Source: Chloroflexota bacterium (GTDB taxonomy: Bacteria > Chloroflexota > Limnocylindria > QHBO01). Taken from it: a stretch of DNA of 9,018 nucleotides. Positions 7,030 to 9,018 of this stretch are shown in pieces (position 1 is the first letter of the stretch; each line of letters begins with the position of its first letter). The position numbers and the translations under genes are program-made. The notes beneath the pieces are model-generated. The model did not search any database and was not told the origin of the DNA. It saw only the letters and a program-made list of their open reading frames with translations. The DNA lies in contig VBGQ01000135.1 in the NCBI GenBank assembly GCA_005882055.1, positions 1 through 9,018 on the forward strand. Reading direction: 5' to 3'.

Positions 7030-9018
7030 TGCTGGACCCGAGCACGGGATTCCGCGGCCGGTGGACGCAATGGCTGGTCGAGCGGAACCGTCGCGGCATG
7101 CGCCTCATGCTCTGGTTGGGGGCCGTGCTCTATCCTGGGTTCGGCGCTCTCGACTACCTGCTTCTTCGAGCGAACCCAGCGGCTCGCGACGCGCTCCGCT
7201 TTCTCTGGATCACGCGCGGGATCTTCCTCGCCATCACCATCGCGCTCCTCTTCGTGGTCAATCGCCGCATCTTCACCCGGCATCCGAACCTGTTCACCGC
7301 CGGATACATGGTCCTGGCTGCGGGCGGCATCAGCGTGATGACGGCCTTTCTCGGCGGGCTCTCCTCGCCGTATTACGCGGGGCTCTCGCTGGTCATCGTC
7401 GCGACGGGTCTGATCTTCGTCTGGCGCCCGCAGGTCGTCGCGCTGCAATCCGCCGTGGTCCTGTTGTCGTTCATCATCCCCAATGCGCTGCTGCACCGGG
7501 TGGGCGAGGCCACCGTTGCCGCGTCCAATCTCATGTTCCTGGTCGGGATGGCGTTCGTCGCCGCGACCGGGCAGGTGATGCACTACCGCTCGCAGAGGGA
7601 GATGCTCGCGAGCCAGGTGCGGCTGGAGGAGACCAAGGCGTCGCTGGAGCGCGCCCACAACGAGCTGAAGGCCCTGGACAGCTTCAAGTCGCAGTTCTTC
7701 GCCAACATCACCCACGAGTTCAAGACGCCGCTGGCGATGGTGCTGGCGCCGCTCGAGCTCATCCTGCAGGGCGAGATGGGCGAGCTGGCATCCGCGCACC
7801 GGTCCACCTTCGAGTCCATGTTTCGCAGCGGCCTCAAGCTGCTGAAGATGATCGGCGACCTGCTCGATCTCTCGCGCCTGGAGGAATCGAAGCTGCGCCT
7901 GAAGGTCGCCGAGCACGACATCGTCGAGTACCTGCGCGGGTTGGTGGCCCAGGTGCAGCCGCTCGCCCACCGCAAGGGAATCGAGCTGGCGCTCGACGCC
8001 AGCACGCCTTCGAGTTTCGTCTGGTGCGACATCGAGCGGATCGAGCGCGTGTTCCTGAACCTGCTCTCGAACGCGACCAAGTTCACCCCGCCCGGAGGCC
8101 ACGTCAACGTCCTGGTGCGCGGCCTGGGCCCGCGGACCGAGGTGGTGGTCGAAGACGACGGCCCCGGCTTTCCTCCGGAAAAGGCCGACCGGATCTTCGA
8201 GCGCTTCTACCAGGTGGACATGGGCGGGACGCGCAGGTACGGAGGCACGGGCATCGGACTGGCGCTCGCCAAGGAGATCGTCGAGCTGCACGGGGGCCGG
8301 ATCTGGGCCGAGTCGTCCCGGGGGGCCAGGTTCACCGTGGAGCTTCTCCGCGACAAGGAGCACTTCCGGCCGGACGTGCTCGAGCGGCGCGGTCCGACGC
8401 GGGACGTCCCGGAAGGCAACCGGGCCAACGACCGCGGCCTGATGGACTTCGCCGTGCAGATGGCGGCCCGCGACGAGTACCGCCTGTTGGACATCGTCGA
8501 GGCCACCGAGCGTCGCGTCTCGGTGCGCGACAGCGACGAGGACACCAAGCCGCACCTCGCGCTGGTGGTGGACGACACGCCGGACATCATCCGCCTGGTG
8601 CACAACTCGCTTCGCGCGTACTTCAAGGTGATCTCCGCCGACGACGGTCTGAAGGGGCTGGAGATGGCGGCCCGCGAGCGCCCTTCGCTCATCATCGCCG
8701 ATCTCATGATGCCCGGGATCGACGGGCTGGAGTTGACAAGGCGGCTGCGGGCCTCGGACGAGACGCGGCACATCCCCATCCTGATGCTCACCGCCAAGGG
8801 CGATCTCGAGGATCGCGTGGCGGGCCTGGAGACCGGCGTGTCGGCGTACCTGGCCAAGCCGTTCTCGCCCCGCGAGCTGCTGAGCACCGCGCGGGCCCTG
8901 GTGCACGCCCAGGAGACCACCGCCGACATCGTGCTCACCCAGCGAATGGACTCGCTGGAGATCGTCGCCGGCGGCCTCGCGCACGAGATCAACAACCCGC
9001 TCAACTATCTGAAGAACG
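7029..9018 (+). CDS. Six-TM hybrid sensor histidine kinase with REC and a second kinase H-box (3' end outside window)
   Basis: The frame is open from the ATG at 7029 to the window edge (663 codons seen). About six hydrophobic segments lie within residues 25-182 (near 25-46, 58-78, 91-110, 116-133, 137-153, 164-182), with almost no periplasmic loop, so the membrane block itself may be the sensor. LGGLSSPYYAGL is at 108-119. A linker at 185-220 precedes kinase 1: H-box ITHEFKTPL (H229), N-box NLLSNATKF (N344, N348), G1 DDGPG (376-380), F-box RIFERFYQ and G2 GGTGIGLALAK (405-415). A receiver follows (about 508-625) with D515/D516, phospho-acceptor D558 (IIADLMMP), T588 and K610. The last residues, MDSLEIVAGGLAHEINNPL, are a second H-box with H652, so a second kinase core should lie past the edge. 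The ATG shares its A with the upstream TGA and has only a weak ribosome site, so translation is probably coupled. It resembles a PhcS-like sensor joined to a REC-kinase. Confidence 0.94.
   Translation, partial: MLDPSTGFRGRWTQWLVERNRRGMRLMLWLGAVLYPGFGALDYLLLRANPAARDALRFLWITRGIFLAITIALLFVVNRRIFTRHPNLFTAGYMVLAAGGISVMTAFLGGLSSPYYAGLSLVIVATGLIFVWRPQVVALQSAVVLLSFIIPNALLHRVGEATVAASNLMFLVGMAFVAATGQVMHYRSQREMLASQVRLEETKASLERAHNELKALDSFKSQFFANITHEFKTPLAMVLAPLELILQGEMGELASAHRSTFESMFRSGLKLLKMIGDLLDLSRLEESKLRLKVAEHDIVEYLRGLVAQVQPLAHRKGIELALDASTPSSFVWCDIERIERVFLNLLSNATKFTPPGGHVNVLVRGLGPRTEVVVEDDGPGFPPEKADRIFERFYQVDMGGTRRYGGTGIGLALAKEIVELHGGRIWAESSRGARFTVELLRDKEHFRPDVLERRGPTRDVPEGNRANDRGLMDFAVQMAARDEYRLLDIVEATERRVSVRDSDEDTKPHLALVVDDTPDIIRLVHNSLRAYFKVISADDGLKGLEMAARERPSLIIADLMMPGIDGLELTRRLRASDETRHIPILMLTAKGDLEDRVAGLETGVSAYLAKPFSPRELLSTARALVHAQETTADIVLTQRMDSLEIVAGGLAHEINNPLNYLKN

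Noticed and set aside
6912..8984. A 690-codon open frame on the minus strand opposite the hybrid kinase
   Set aside because: It is antisense to a protein with clear kinase and receiver motifs. Its translation is rich in R, H, Q, G and has no recognisable domain. Long antisense frames are expected in GC-rich DNA.

Overview
The window reads as GC-rich bacterial chromosome, densely coded, with almost all genes on the + strand. High GC, abundant hybrid two-component proteins, a PilZ fusion and -10-like boxes set almost directly on start codons suggest a myxobacterial or related deltaproteobacterial (Myxococcota) genome. This is an inference from style; no marker gene fixes the taxonomy.

Layout. 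(1) 2-706 (+): C-terminal part of an OPT-family oligopeptide/metal-chelate transporter, cut by the window edge. (2) 753-953 (-): an unrecognised 66-residue protein, convergent with the OPT gene and divergent from the next gene. (3) 1023-3718 (+): gcvP, the glycine-cleavage P-protein (glycine decarboxylase). It is intact through the PLP lysine, but an out-of-frame deletion of roughly 25 codons at about 3480 breaks it. The normal C-terminus continues in another frame to 3718. (4) 3734-4228 (+): a 164-residue stand-alone cyclic-nucleotide-binding-fold protein with no DNA-binding domain. (5) 4352-9018 (+): a tightly overlapping signalling operon of three genes. These are a REC-histidine kinase protein, a PilZ-methyltransferase fusion (TTG start, 4-nt overlap), and a six-TM hybrid kinase carrying REC plus the start of a second kinase module (1-nt overlap, runs off the end).

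The operon is the most interesting part. A methyltransferase resembling those annotated as 3-hydroxy fatty acid methyl ester (PhcB-type) synthases lies between a REC-kinase protein and a multi-TM sensor kinase. That gene content resembles the phcBSRQ quorum-sensing locus of Ralstonia. Here the putative signal synthase carries an N-terminal PilZ domain, which would tie signal production to cyclic-di-GMP, and the sensor appears to be fused to a REC-kinase relay. The phc relationship is an inference from family resemblance and gene content and was not tested by database search. The neighbouring cyclic-nucleotide-fold protein may or may not belong to the same circuit.

No tRNA, rRNA, CRISPR array, insertion sequence or convincing intrinsic terminator was seen. 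The gaps between genes are all under 130 bases.
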